Shown here: in pieces, positions 11,348-22,692 of the stretch
Layout: each line of letters opens with the position of its first letter
Numbering within the stretch: position 1 is the stretch's first letter
Source of the DNA: Albifimbria verrucaria
Taxonomy: Eukaryota; Ascomycota; Sordariomycetes; Hypocreales; Stachybotryaceae
NCBI GenBank assembly: GCA_020081605.1
Contig: JAHREC010000018.1
Coordinates: forward strand, 5,146,001 to 5,210,000
Reading direction: 5' to 3'
Length of the DNA: 64,000 nt
The notes under the pieces: generated by a model
Told to the model about the DNA's origin: nothing
Seen by the model: the letters and a program-made list of their open reading frames with translations, nothing else
The model's database searches: none
Translations under genes and position numbers: made by a program

Positions 11348-14300
11348 CTACCAATCCTCGTCGTCATCACGATTCTTCTGCATGGCCTTCTGCCGTGCAA
11401 GCAAGGCATCCGCTAAGCTACCTCCTAGACTAGGGGTGGGGGTGTTGCTGCGACTGCTGTCAGACCCGTTGGCACCGTTCAAGCTCATGCCCGAATCGCG
11501 CTGTTGCAGATCGGCGGGTTTTCGAGCGGCGGCCGGCCGCTTTGGGGCGCCGGGGTTGGCTTTGTCTTTGCAGCAGGGGGTGCTGCCTGCTCCTCCACGT
11601 ACGCTGCGGGAACCCAAGCTTGCCCCTGAGCGTTCTTGGCTAGCCACCAACCTGTGAGATGTTAGTGTTGGACATCAGTAGCGCTTAGAGTCTGGACTAC
11701 ATACCATTATTCTCTTTCTGTACAATCTCGACCATATCACCTTCTTTAATAGATAACTCGTTTTCTCTCTGCCCAGCAAAGTCATACAGAACCTTGGCCA
11801 TAATCTTAGGCTTGGCTGGGGTGCGGCAGGCGGAGGGGTGGGGGCACGCGTGTGGCAGCGCTGCCAGTGCTGTCTTGATTCCGGATGTGGCTTGGAACAG
11901 CTCGGTTGGCAGCAGGCGTGGGTACAGGAGCTGCCACTGTACTTGCAGCAGCAGGAATGCTAGCAGCGCTAACAACAGTGGCGGGCTGGGGAACAGCTCG
12001 TGGGCCACTCGCACCACCTGCTGCCGGCCTTGGCTGAGCCTTGCGGTTGCCGGTAAGTCTCGATGGCCGACCACCGGGACCACCGGGTTTGATGAGTTTG
12101 CCCCGGGTAATAGGTCGCGGTGGTACGGGTTTACCCTTTGGTGTTGGGCGAGATGTAGAGTTAGGAGGCTCTCCTTGTTGAGTATGAATGGCACCACTCT
12201 TATAATAATCTTCGCGCTGTTGCGAATCTTTGATGACTTTAACCTGCTGCATCTTCCCGGGCTTCTTTGCGTATTCAATCATAGAGTCGATCTTGAGGCT
12301 GAACCCTCCAGGCATCACCCGCTGCATCTGTGTAAACATTTCAGTTTTGAAGATACAGTTTAAAAGAGGATCAGGCTCTTGAGGGAGCCAACACCTAGGG
12401 AGAACCAGTCGTCTCGACAGGTAGATGTGCCGATAAACTTAATGGCGCCAAGTGGAATAGCTTTCTCGACAGCGATCTGCCGCTGGCCGCTGACCACTGC
12501 CTGGGACACGATGTAGAATTTGCTGTTGGTGATAATGATGATCCTGGGGCTGGGTTTGCTGGATCGGCCAAATTTGGCTTCTAAGATCTCTCCGCGACAG
12601 GAGAAAACAGTGCGTTCACTTGAGCCGATATTGGCAGCGTTGCGGACCTGAGCACCAGGGCCGTTGGCCGCGTTTATACCCAGATAATCGCCAAGGAATC
12701 TTCGTGAACCAAGCAGACTCATGCGACGTCGCTCTTTGCGCCCTTGAAGCACGCGGTGGCCCTGGTCACGAAGTTGTAGGTACTCTGCCCCAGTTCTCTT
12801 CTTCCTCCAGAACCGTTGTATTCTGGTTGCGGACTCTGCACGATATGCAAGATATGCTCTCCACATCCTTTGAATTCGAGTGGCCATGTTGTGCCAATAT
12901 CTGTCCCGCATATGCTCCAGTGCGAAGAGCGTCTCGGGGCTTTGATGAAGGCCTTTGTGACACCCATCTGCCATTCGTCCTTAGGTATACTTGTATCTTT
13001 AAGGATCTGCTTTACGGCAGCTTCATAAGAACCATCCCAGGTGTATTCACCGGCATAAGACGTAGCAGGAGAGAGTAGAAAGAATCGGTCAACGAATTTG
13101 TCGAAAGTTTGACGATATGCAAAGCCGGCTCGACGGATACGAACGTTTTCCTGCAGACCGAGGTACTTGATCTGATGGAGGACATTCGGGCTGTTGTACT
13201 CGGTTGGAGATTTGTTCTCGTTGGGTTTAATGGTTCGAATGTACGATGGCTGACACTTCATCAATGTATCCACAAGAGCATTTGCAGATACACGAATACG
13301 ATCACCAGCTGACGGAGGCTGCTTGCGGTTATCCAAATCAATCTGCTCAGGGAACAGCGTATGCACGAATTGGTTCCCGCTCTGCTCGATGAGACCCAGA
13401 ATTCCCTTCAGAAGCTGGTCCTTGTTTTTGTCGGTGATACCATCTACTGTATATGAAACATCTCCAGCATAATGCTTGATGATGAAATTGCCTTGTCTTG
13501 GTGTAAGATGGGGATGTGACATGCCATTGATGCTCTGCATAAAGGTGCGGTCGCAGGCGGCTGGGTCAGCGTGTGCTGTCTTGGTGGCATCCTTCATGGC
13601 AGAGAAAATACCCGGGGCCTTATCTGTTCAATTAGGTCGCAAACAACCTTGTTGTCGAAATATTTAATGGGGGTCCATTGAATTTGCTCTCTAGCATATT
13701 CTTCCTGCTCACTCTTGAGAGTGAGTTGAATAAAGATCTGCTGAAGCTTTTCGTTTACATAGTTGATACACAGTTGCTCAAAACTGTTCTTCTCGAAGAT
13801 CTCGAAACCGTAAATATCCAAAATGCCAATGCTATTGACGGTCCCTTGCCTAGACTTGAGGGATTGGTTGATGCGTTCAACGATCCAGTCGAAGAGGTTG
13901 TGGTAGATGGCCATAGCCAACGCATCACGAGTTGCCATCGCTTGAGCCGGGTTCGCAGGTGATTCAATCACTTCGCCGTTTCGCGGGGTCAAGATACGAA
14001 TAGTGATGGCGTAAATCAGTTGGTCGGGCGTGACCTCAAGCAAATATGCAACAAATTCCGCTACTGACCGGTCAGTTACCTCAGCATAGCCGCTCTGGTC
14101 CTCCTGAAACTGGATATTTCCAATCCAGAGAACAGCTGCCAGCATTCGGAAGATTTGATCTTGCTCCGGTTGGCTTAGGCCGATAATTTTCATTGCGTTG
14201 AGCGTGTCTTGGTATTCTGCGAGGTCGTCGATACCGTCGACATCGAAACACTTCGAGCGGCTCGTGTAGACATATGTCTCGGGCTTTTGGATACCATACA

Positions 14301-15127
14301 ATTCTCGGTACTGTGAGGATGCCCCTTCGTGAATTGGTAGAAGATGTGGAAGTTTCGCTCGTTGGTAATTTGACCCACGACTCGAGACTTCTCCAAGAGA
14401 TAGTTGGTGATGTCGGCACCAACAGGCTCGCCCGCAGTGTTGAAATGAATCTGGAGGTATTTTCCGAAACGGGAGGAGTTGTTGTTTCTTAACGTCTTCG
14501 CGTTTCCAAAGGACTCGAGCAGGGGTTTGTTGCCAACACCATGTCCTTGATTTGCTTGATGTCACCCGATTCGCCGCCGGATACGTTAGCGATGTACTGC
14601 ATAATACGCTTTGCAGCTTCCGTCTTTCCAGCGCCAGACTCGCCAGAAATGATGACGCATTGATTGTCCTTATACGCCTTCATATTGTAGTAGGCCGACT
14701 CAGCAATGGCGAAGACGTGGGGAGGCATTTCGAGCCGGTTCTTTCCTTGTAGCTGTCCAGGACCTGGTCGGTATAGATGCCCAGATCCCGGAACGGATTG
14801 ACCGAAACCAACACATGGCCAATATACGTATAAATCTCGGCGCCCTCGAATCGCTTCTTGAGGTTATCGTTGATGGCTTCGTTTGAGACCTTGCTCAGCA
14901 GTGTGAGGTCGGAGACGCCGATTTCTTTCTTCTTGGTAACCTCGTAGGTTGCTTTCCGGGCTTCGCGCTGCCACCTTGGCTCCAGATGCGCCCTGCTGGG
15001 CGCTTCGGGCAGCCTTATCCTTGGGACGCCGCGATTTGGCCTAACCATCACAGGGACAGGTCAGCAACGGTACTTGAAACTTGGTGGAAGAGAGGGGCAG
15101 TGGTAGCGGCAGGGTGTGTCTTACCAT
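11348..15127 (-). CDS. myoA: Class I myosin (fungal MyoA/Myo3/5 type)
   Basis: Actin motor for endocytosis and polarised growth at cortical actin patches. Motor domain: P-loop [12 protein letters not shown], then [16 protein letters not shown] and the relay-region NEKLQQIF. Two IQ motifs follow ([15 protein letters not shown] and the next repeat), then the TH1 lipid-binding tail ([11 protein letters not shown]), a Pro-rich TH2 region, an SH3 domain ([20 protein letters not shown] ... GWWLAKN) and the acidic Arp2/3-binding end DDDEDW. The last intron is 11652-11704. The first exon appears to be just the ATG at 15127 followed by GTAAGA, with the next exon from 15040 ([11 protein letters not shown]). 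Ten single-base losses break the frame, nearly all in G/C runs: about 14965, 14745, 14523, 14323, 13615, 12937, 12384, 11836, 11819, 11545. Conservation is high in every segment, so I regard the gene as intact. Confidence 0.95.
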
Positions 15128-17162
15128 GATAAGAGAGTAGGAAAGGGAGAAGAAGACTGGTGGAGGATGGGCTTGGTGGTGATCAAGTCACGCAAGCATT
15201 AGATGTCCAGGCCCACGAAGGCGGATGAGAAGAAGGGGTCAAAGGACTAAGAGAGATTGCGGCGGATTGGATGAGGTTTCGTCACGACCAAGGAAGTTGA
15301 ACTTGTCCAGGAGTATTAGACAGAGCGCCAACAGATTGCGGTACAGGTCACGGCTCGGCTGTGGCTTGGTTCATAGGACGGACTGTTTGCTGATAAGGTA
15401 CAACCAAGCCGGGTAATTCGGTGCCTGATGAGAGGTATCTAATGTGGCGGGACAAGCAAGTGAGCCACAACGCCGACAATTTTCCGCCAGAGCACAGCCC
15501 CAGAAGACACGAATCAGGGAGTGGAGGGTTTACCTCAGGGTACCTTTACTGCTCCAGATTAGGTATCGACCTGGACCATTACCGTCACAGTTAACTGTTT
15601 GGAGATTGGGTCTTTTGTCATGCCGAAAAGAATCCGTGTTGGAATCGCTTCGTACTCCTGAGCAATGGTTGGTGGGTTGATAGTGACGGCGGCGGAAAAA
15701 GAGAGGACACTTAAAAGTCTACATATTGATTACGCATGTTCATTCCAAGACATTCGGTGAGGTCCTGTAGGTACCTCCCTCATGCAGGCCAAAGACAAAT
15801 GCGTAACTGTCGTCATTGTCCGTCTCCTCCGGCTCCATGCTGCGACGGGGCCTTGGTCTTGGGCTTGGTCGGCCCTGGTTGTCGGATCCTGAGCCGACCC
15901 CACCCACACGAAGCCCCATCTGAACCTGGCCAGCATTCCACGAACCACTCGCAGTGGTTTTGGCTTGTGAAGAATTGGTGGTATCAAGAATAAAACTGAA
16001 TAGGTCCTGTATGCTTGGATAGAATCGATCAGCGACTCAGGCATTTCAAATAGAGTTGTAGTCTAACTGTCCAGTCAAGGTCAAGATAGCAAACGAAATC
16101 TGGCATAGTAGGACCATCTCTAAGGTAAGCAGGTTGGCTTGTCGTGCCCAATTCGTAAGGCCCCAAGGTCCGGGTCATTGCACCTTAAATTGTTGACAGC
16201 ATCAATGATTTTCAGCCATCATGGAACTAAGTACAAAATCTTATCCTAAGTGAGATGGCAATGTTGTGACCGACATGTCATGCCGCCCGGGCTCTGCCTT
16301 GCTTCATAATATGAAAGGCTTACCCTTACTTACAGTGGGAGGACAGAAAATCCGCATACTTAGCGCAGATACCGCAACCATCCAGCAACAGAATATTGAA
16401 CAATAAACGGTTAAAAATGTAAGAGGTTTATGGTCATATGGTAAATAATAATAATAAAATTTTATAGGTATTTTATAGAGCTTCTCTTTAATGAAGCCTT
16501 GTACCTTGATAGGGATTGCAAGATAGGCGGAACTTTTGTCCTCACAGCTATCTTTTCTGGCGCGGGGTGGCTGGGATGTCCCGTTGTCTTTAGACCCTAC
16601 ATAGAGTCCAATCCGATGAGACGGGATGATGCGTACGACTACAACTGGATTTGCGCCAGCTGGATAATAGTTATTAAGCTTGACACCATCCATCTCATTG
16701 CGTCCATGTATTTGCCAATCCACGCCCCGCCCCTCCAGTGTAAAAGGTGGTAGAGGAAATCCCTGCGATCTGTACATGCTAGGTACCTACCTATGTATGG
16801 ACCCCTCCAAAGGACGGCTGCGGGGTAGCACCAAGTTTATGCCAATCAGGCTTGCAGCAAGCGCATCATCATGTCAGGCCATTACAGCATTTGGCCATTT
16901 TCAGCACAGGCCACGAGATGCTATTCGCTGATGGTTGGTTACCTCACCTTGGGAAGCTACCTACCTCAGGCAGCCTATAGTTTGGTCAATGCCATAAATA
17001 CCTGGAGCCGTCCCCTCTCTTCTTCTAACTTTGGACCTTGGCATCAATTACACATTTGTACTACGACTACACTCGAGCTCCCGCTCTTTGATCGTCTCCG
17101 CCAAACCTATATCTCCACCACCACATCTCTACCTATTCACTAGTACTTACTCCACATCAACC
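15128..17162. other. Divergent intergenic region between myosin I and the RPEL gene
   Basis: About 2 kb. No recognisable protein in any frame. A short AT-rich patch (about 16430-16480, with ATAATAATAATAAAATTT) is the only compositional feature. Presumably holds both promoters and 5' UTRs. Confidence 0.5.
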
Positions 17163-17725
17163 ATGGCCGATCTTGAGCGACAGCCGCAGCAGCCTGCTGC
17201 TGATGATGGGACACTTACATCCTCAGAGCAGGTTGAGCCAACGGTCGATAAGACGTCCATCTCACCCGTTGGTCCTGATAAGATTAGGAAGAACTCTCTC
17301 GAAAACCATCTCATGCACCGCCCTGATCGTGCTGAACTCGTTGAAAGTTTGTGAACTTGGAAGTTGTGCTGGACGCGCTGTTCGCTAACGAGTATAATCG
17401 CGTACCAGAGAACATTCTCCCCGCTTCTAACGCCGCACCTGGGCTTCAAGCGCATCAACGAGAGGTGTGTTTGTCTTCTGGTCAAACTTCTTTTCAAGAT
17501 CCTTTTGCCGTATATATTGTATCAAGCTGACTCTTCATCCTTGTTGCGCTGGTGCAGCTCCAGAAGGCCATGCTCGAGGATAAGCTCAATGACAAGATTT
17601 TGCATCGACCAAGTCCTGAAGACCTCATCAAGGGAGGTGTTCTACACCATGATCCTCGCACTGCAGAAGAAAAGTATGAGGAAGCTATTGAAGAAGAGTA
17701 CGCGAAGAGGGAGGGCGGTGCTTGA
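17163..17725 (+). CDS. Small RPEL-repeat protein
   Basis: Exons 17163-17346, 17409-17464, 17558-17725, giving 135 residues; introns have canonical ends (GTTTGT..CCAG and GTGTGT..GCAG). Two RPEL-type repeats are visible: SLENHLMHRPDRAELVEKNI (residues about 43-62) and a second around LNDKILHRPSPEDLIKGGVL. In animals RPEL motifs bind G-actin; whether fungal versions do is inference. The C-terminus is acidic (EEKYEEAIEEEYAKREGGA) and the N-terminus is polar and probably disordered. One of the few genes here with no frameshift. Small RPEL proteins like this are common in filamentous fungi, as I recall. Confidence 0.9.
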
Positions 17726-18503
17726 AGGGAATATGCGGCACACTGATTGAACCGATCCACTCCGAACGTCAAACGTTTTCCTTGGCAGGAATTGATATCC
17801 TATGATGTAAACGACTTGTACCTTACAATACAATCAAATAATGACTACTGCAGATCCTTGTACCATCAACGAGTGGTGTCTATCGATTCCGCAGTGGGAA
17901 TGTGCTGAGACATAGTTGCCAGGATTTGGGAGATAGACCGGTCCGTCCTCCTTCTCTACAGCGACCTTCAGGTCCTAGGGTGGTGACATGAACAAGAGTT
18001 TAATTGGAGTACCTTGGGATCCGAATAATGTCCATAAAGGTAGGACTTGTACCTGCAGCTTAGTCTCACGCATGCGAACCCCTACTTGCATAGGCACTGC
18101 ATCCAACCCACGAGCAGCTTGGCTAAGTAGGTCTCATGGGTGGCATAGTCTACTTGGACATAAGACAAGTCTATAATCTTTGCAACTCTCTCATGTTCCT
18201 CAATGGCTCCTCTACATCTGCATAGCAATGCATCAATATCGCTTGTGATTGGACTGAAGCCGATTCACGAATATTTTGGCAGCTAGATCATCACTGTTTT
18301 ATTACATGCGAGGCTTACGCGACAAACTTAATCATACATTTCTTGATCCCAATCCTTCATCCCACCATTCGTACGCAAAGAGAGCCGTAGTCAATACAAC
18401 GCAGCACCGAGTGGTAACCATCCAGAACGCCAATTGAACACCAATCCAGTGGAGGCTATCACGCCAACGCAAACAAGAGATAGTGGGGAGCTATCAACTA
18501 GAA
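17726..18503. other. Convergent intergenic region, nothing recognised
   Basis: 778 bp between the 3' ends of the RPEL gene and the small serine-rich gene; probably both 3' UTRs. No supported open frame. Confidence 0.4.
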
Positions 18504-18812
18504 TCATCGGGCATAAGCGCCGCGGTAGGGTGGGCTGGTGTAGGCGTCGTCGTAGTTGGTCTTTCCGTGATTGATGATAGTAGTGCTGCCAGCCCGTGAA
18601 ATTTTTGTTGAATGCTTATCTGAAAAAGATGCTGGTAAGGCTTTGCCTAGCATGAGAGGGCTGGCTTGTCTTGACTTACGAGCTTCATGGTCACGGTACA
18701 CACCGGGCGTTGGAGAACGGTTTGAAGAGCTGCTAGAGTAGGTGGAGGACGAGCTGCTGACTGAAGGGGCTCGAGAGACTTGGTGGACTTGAACCTCGTA
18801 ACTGCCAGTCAT
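18504..18812 (-). CDS. Small serine-rich fungal protein, 82 residues
   Basis: Exons 18812-18680 and 18619-18504; intron 18620-18679 runs GTAAGT..TTTCAG and keeps frame (DHEA then HKHSTK). Starts MTGSYEVQVHQV, followed by a Ser-rich stretch and SPTPGVYRDH, and ends with NHGKTNYDDAYTSPPYRG. No signal peptide, membrane helix or known domain. The non-random ends, the clean intron and the conserved-looking Tyr/Asp/Gly tail suggest a real gene. I recall similar short proteins in other Sordariomycetes but cannot confirm. Function unknown. Confidence 0.65.
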   Translation of the reverse strand: MTGSYEVQVHQVSRAPSVSSSSSTYSSSSSNRSPTPGVYRDHEARKSRQASPLMLGKALPASFSDKHSTKISRAGSTTIINHGKTNYDDAYTSPPYRGAYAR

Positions 18813-20801
18813 TGTGGTGGAGGTAGATGTTTAACTCGGGCGGATAGTATGGCTGCAAAGCGAGTGACAGAAGGGTTTGGTAAGCTGTCGAAGAGGGTTT
18901 GTTTCGGATCAAGGAACGAGAGATCGATGGGTAGCGAAGGGACACCACAGTCAAGAGGTAGGGAGCGCACCATTTTGTAGTCGGCCTGATGGCAGTGGAA
19001 AGCTAGACGACAAGTACGTACATCAAAGACTTGTCGATGCCGGGGTGCTTAGGCAGGTAAGGCGAAAGGAAGATGAGAGGTCGCGGACCATAGTGGAACA
19101 GGACTTTTCAGTGACTCAATCTCCGACATGTTCACGAAGCATGTGGATACAGTTCCGAGATACGTCCCGGCAATGGGCCAAGGGTAACAATTGATGGTAA
19201 ATGGTACACCAGCCCATCTCGGTAGGACGGGATTGGAGAATGGACAGGGCGCAGGTGAAACGGGTGGGCACCAGCTGCCTGGAGAGGTTGAAACGGAAAA
19301 GGGCAGGAGACAGCTCTTGGGGGTGGCAAAAACTGTTCCTAAGTGAGCCGTAGTCTGGGGCTTGGCCATTTCGAGGCGAGCAGCATCGCCCCGGACGAGG
19401 TTGAGTCTCGGGCGATCTCAACGTAGGGCTGCGTAAACGAGCGCTCCACTACGACCCCCAGAACCGAGGCCGATTGCACTTGGCCAGGACTGTTGCCTTC
19501 TTGATGCCTGGGGTATTGTGATTAATACGGATCCTTTTCGGGCCAACGACACTGCCTCATTTCTTGGTGGACGAGCACGAAGAGGGACCAATGCCTGAGT
19601 CCTATGGCTAGAGCTGCAGGCATCAGCGAGTTTTGGTGGAACAGGGGTGAGCACGTGCAGTTTTCCAGCTTGCTGGGTGAGCCAACCATAAAGCCAGAGA
19701 GCTTATACACATGGACTCAAGTTGCTTGTTGCGCAGTCACAATCCTTGCTTGCCCGTTGTTGCCTTGGCCATTTTAAGGGGCCCCTGACGACACAGAGTA
19801 AGGCTGGGAAGGCCGAGCCTGGCAAGCAAGCACAAACCCTGTGATAGTTTTGCAGATTGAGTCATCGCTGGTTCCGGACGAGTGACAGGGACGCTTACGG
19901 CATTGATCCAACCGCAATTGAGTGCATCTCTTGGCTGGCTCGCCTCGGCGTAAGGTTGCAAGTTTTGGCTGGACAGGGCATTTCGGGATCATCGGTGCTA
20001 AGTGTGATTGGCGCCTCACTAGATGCTGCCACATCCACCACTGCTGCAGACTGCAGATAACTGCAGGAACTAGAACCCGAAATGTCGCATTGCTTTATCT
20101 CCCTCACCGTGAAAAAGCACATGATCACCGGCCGTTCCCTTGCCAGAGGGATGCGGTCTGCGCGCACGATGACCTGAGACAACATGAACATGCAAGGCTG
20201 CCGTCCCTGGTCGTAGTGCAGGTCTTAACTGATAGGATCTCTCACGAAACCCCGTTGAATACCTATCTAAGCTTGTACTGTAGGCTGCATTGCGTGTGCC
20301 GTACATTAGCGACGTGAAGTAGACGGGAAGGAGAGTGTCAATGACACCGACGTGGTCCGGATGATGAGCAGCAATCAAGGGTTTTGGCTTGAAGGTGGCA
20401 GTGGGATATTCTCAAAAGCTCCGAGCACAGCTTGATTGCGCACTCAATATCACGCCAATGGCTGGAAATGAATGAATTACTGTAACACCTGCCCAGTATG
20501 ACCTCTGCTATGATTCGGTACTGCCATAAGTACCACCACCCAGCACAGGTGCTTAAACCAATCAGATGACGAGACAGCCCCGTTGACCGCTTGAGCTCGC
20601 AGCCCAATCAGGAGGCGGGGTAGGTGGTTGTTTGCTGTGGGGTAATGGAACAGCTGCCTTAGTGCCCGCCCACCTCTAGAAGACGACATGGGAGAATTGG
20701 CCACATTACCGTCCCTGACCTCTCTCGACATCCGAAGCTACAACCTCCAAGCCCTGTATCCATATCACCAGGTGACCACAGCTCGCCTCACTTTGCCCAT
20801 C
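18813..20801. other. Intergenic region upstream of two divergent genes, no supported gene
   Basis: About 2 kb between the small serine-rich gene (-) and FKBP22 (+). Open frames are short and in several overlapping frames without domain signatures. Likely promoters. Confidence 0.45.
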
Positions 20802-21607
20802 ATGAAGACCGCCCTGTTTGTATCCGTTCTGGCTTCCGCCGCTGTCGGCCTGGTCGCCGCCGAGGATTTGAAGATCGACGTCACTCTTCCTGTTGAGTGC
20901 GAGCGTAAGACCCAGAAGGGCGATGTCGTCAACATGCACTACACCGGCACGTTGGCCTCGAATGGGAAGAAGTTCGACTCTAGTATGTGACTGCAGCCTC
21001 GAACCACATACGGTTATCTGACGGGTGTTTCTCTAGGCGTTGACCGGGGCGTGCCCTTCAGCTTCAAGCTGGGCTCTGGACAGGTCATCCAGGGGTATTT
21101 GATCCATCATACCTGAACAGACGTGACTCGGTCGTTTCTAACGCATGAATATAGCTGGGACCAGGGTCTGCTCGATATGTGCATTGGTGAGAAGAGGTAG
21201 GTTCATAAACATATACTGGTTTACGTTGCGTACTGAATGGAGATCAGAACCCTGACTATCCCGCCTGAGCTCGGATATGGCCAGCGTTCAATTGGCCCCA
21301 TCCCTGCTGGCTCAACCCTTGGTAAGACTCTCTACACTGTCACACGTTATTTCCCGAATATGCTTCTAATTGCGCTTGTAGTTTTCGAGACCGAGCTCGT
21401 CAGCATCGACGGTGTGCCAACCCCGAGAAGATCAAGACCAAGGTCGTTGAGGAGGCCGAGTCCGCTACCGAGGCAGCCGCAGAGGCAGCCGAGAGTGCCA
21501 GCGACAACATTGTAGACAAGGTTGCGGAGGCCGTTTCTGAGGCCGCCGAGGCTGCTAAGACGTTTGTTGCCGATACCGACGAAGTCCAGGCTCACGAGGA
21601 GCTGTAA
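20802..21607 (+). CDS. fkbp22: ER-resident FKBP-type peptidyl-prolyl isomerase (FKBP22-like)
   Basis: Catalyses proline cis-trans isomerisation in the ER lumen; the Neurospora FKBP22 works with BiP. Exons 20802-20982, 21037-21094, 21155-21196, 21248-21321, 21382-21607 give 193 residues. A signal peptide ([20 protein letters not shown]) is followed by the FKBP domain: [59 protein letters not shown] long alanine/glutamate-rich helical extension follows and ends in HEEL, an HDEL-like retention signal (the Neurospora protein has HNEL, as I recall). Exon 5 needs one C restored near 21418 (GTGCCCAACCCC). The start was chosen at the ATG beginning the signal peptide, not the upstream in-frame one. 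Confidence 0.92.
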
Positions 21608-22692
21608 ATCGAGTGGAGGAGCATAACCAATATGCACTCTCAAAACGCATAGATGTCTGAATAGACCCAATAGAAGGATTCTTGCATGTCTGCCGGCCTG
21701 CGATTTAATGCCGTTCTCAATCTGCAATTTTTCATCGAGAGCACAATTTCCTTGACGTATTGAATGGCACGGCTCATCAAAGGACTACCTATGGCCTCTG
21801 CTCCGTAGCGAAGCTTTACGTAGAGATGATAGGTCCTTGATTAGAAGCGACTTGTCAGCAATTTGAGATGTCAGACTACACCCACTTGAGCACCTATCTA
21901 AACGCCTGCGTAAGGGTCCCTGGGTTGGGGGCCCCTAAATTGGAGAGTCATAACAAAACAAGGCTCATGATCGGGGACATGTCTGCACTAAACCCCAGTA
22001 ATGGAAGACCAAGGTAGATAATCATATGAAAGAAACCTGTCTGTTTCTTTTGGTGAACAAATGATTCCCAACGTCGAAGGCAGATAGTGAATTTTGAGTG
22101 CGATACCGTAGTAGGAACCTTAGGTAAGTTGCTACAGGTAGGTAGTAGGTAGGAGGTAGGTACCAAGAGGGTACCTTCCTCCAACATACTATACCTACTC
22201 TAGTTAAGGCACTCCTGATCAATTCTATCAGGACTTTGTGGGAGCCCAGGGGCCGTCCCTTGCTTCATTGCCCATTCTATTGGCTAATCTTCCCTGATCC
22301 CATCCATTGCACGTCTCTTCCTTTATATGCTGACTCTCAATGGCTGGTACGCCCGCTCTTACCCTGGCCCGGTCCAGGTACGTCCGAGCATTCAATGTAC
22401 TAACCTCTCCTGCCTGACGTGATACCGTGTTGGTCATTTAAATGGCTGCGGGCTCAGGAGAGCGCAAGCAATCTTTGCTTAACCGACGTAAATTTCGTCG
22501 CCAATGCCCAGCCCTCACCCAGCAGGATGTACAGGAGCGTCTACCAGCTGCTGTGACCACTGGTCTTGGTCTGGCTTGGTTTGAAATCAATCAGCGACAA
22601 CTTTTAGGCTGGCAGGGCCTGCTCTGTCCCGTCTTGCTCTCTTCTTTCTCGACCTTCTCTGGTTGCTCCTGGTCAGCCATCGATCCGTCGCC
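21608..22692. other. Upstream region of the TRK gene
   Basis: About 1.1 kb. Contains a TAGGTAGG cluster near 22136-22165. An ATG at 22442 opens a 130-codon frame that overlaps the TRK start in another frame; it has no domain signature and could be an upstream ORF or chance. Confidence 0.45.

Noticed and set aside
11794..12363. 189-codon plus-strand open frame
   Set aside because: Antisense to the proline-rich tail of myosin I.
12620..13078. 152-codon plus-strand open frame
   Set aside because: Antisense shadow of the myosin I neck/motor region.
16304..16777. 157-codon minus-strand open frame in the myosin/RPEL intergenic region
   Set aside because: No domain, odd composition (Tyr-rich run from an ATAATAATA tract); no splice-compatible neighbours.
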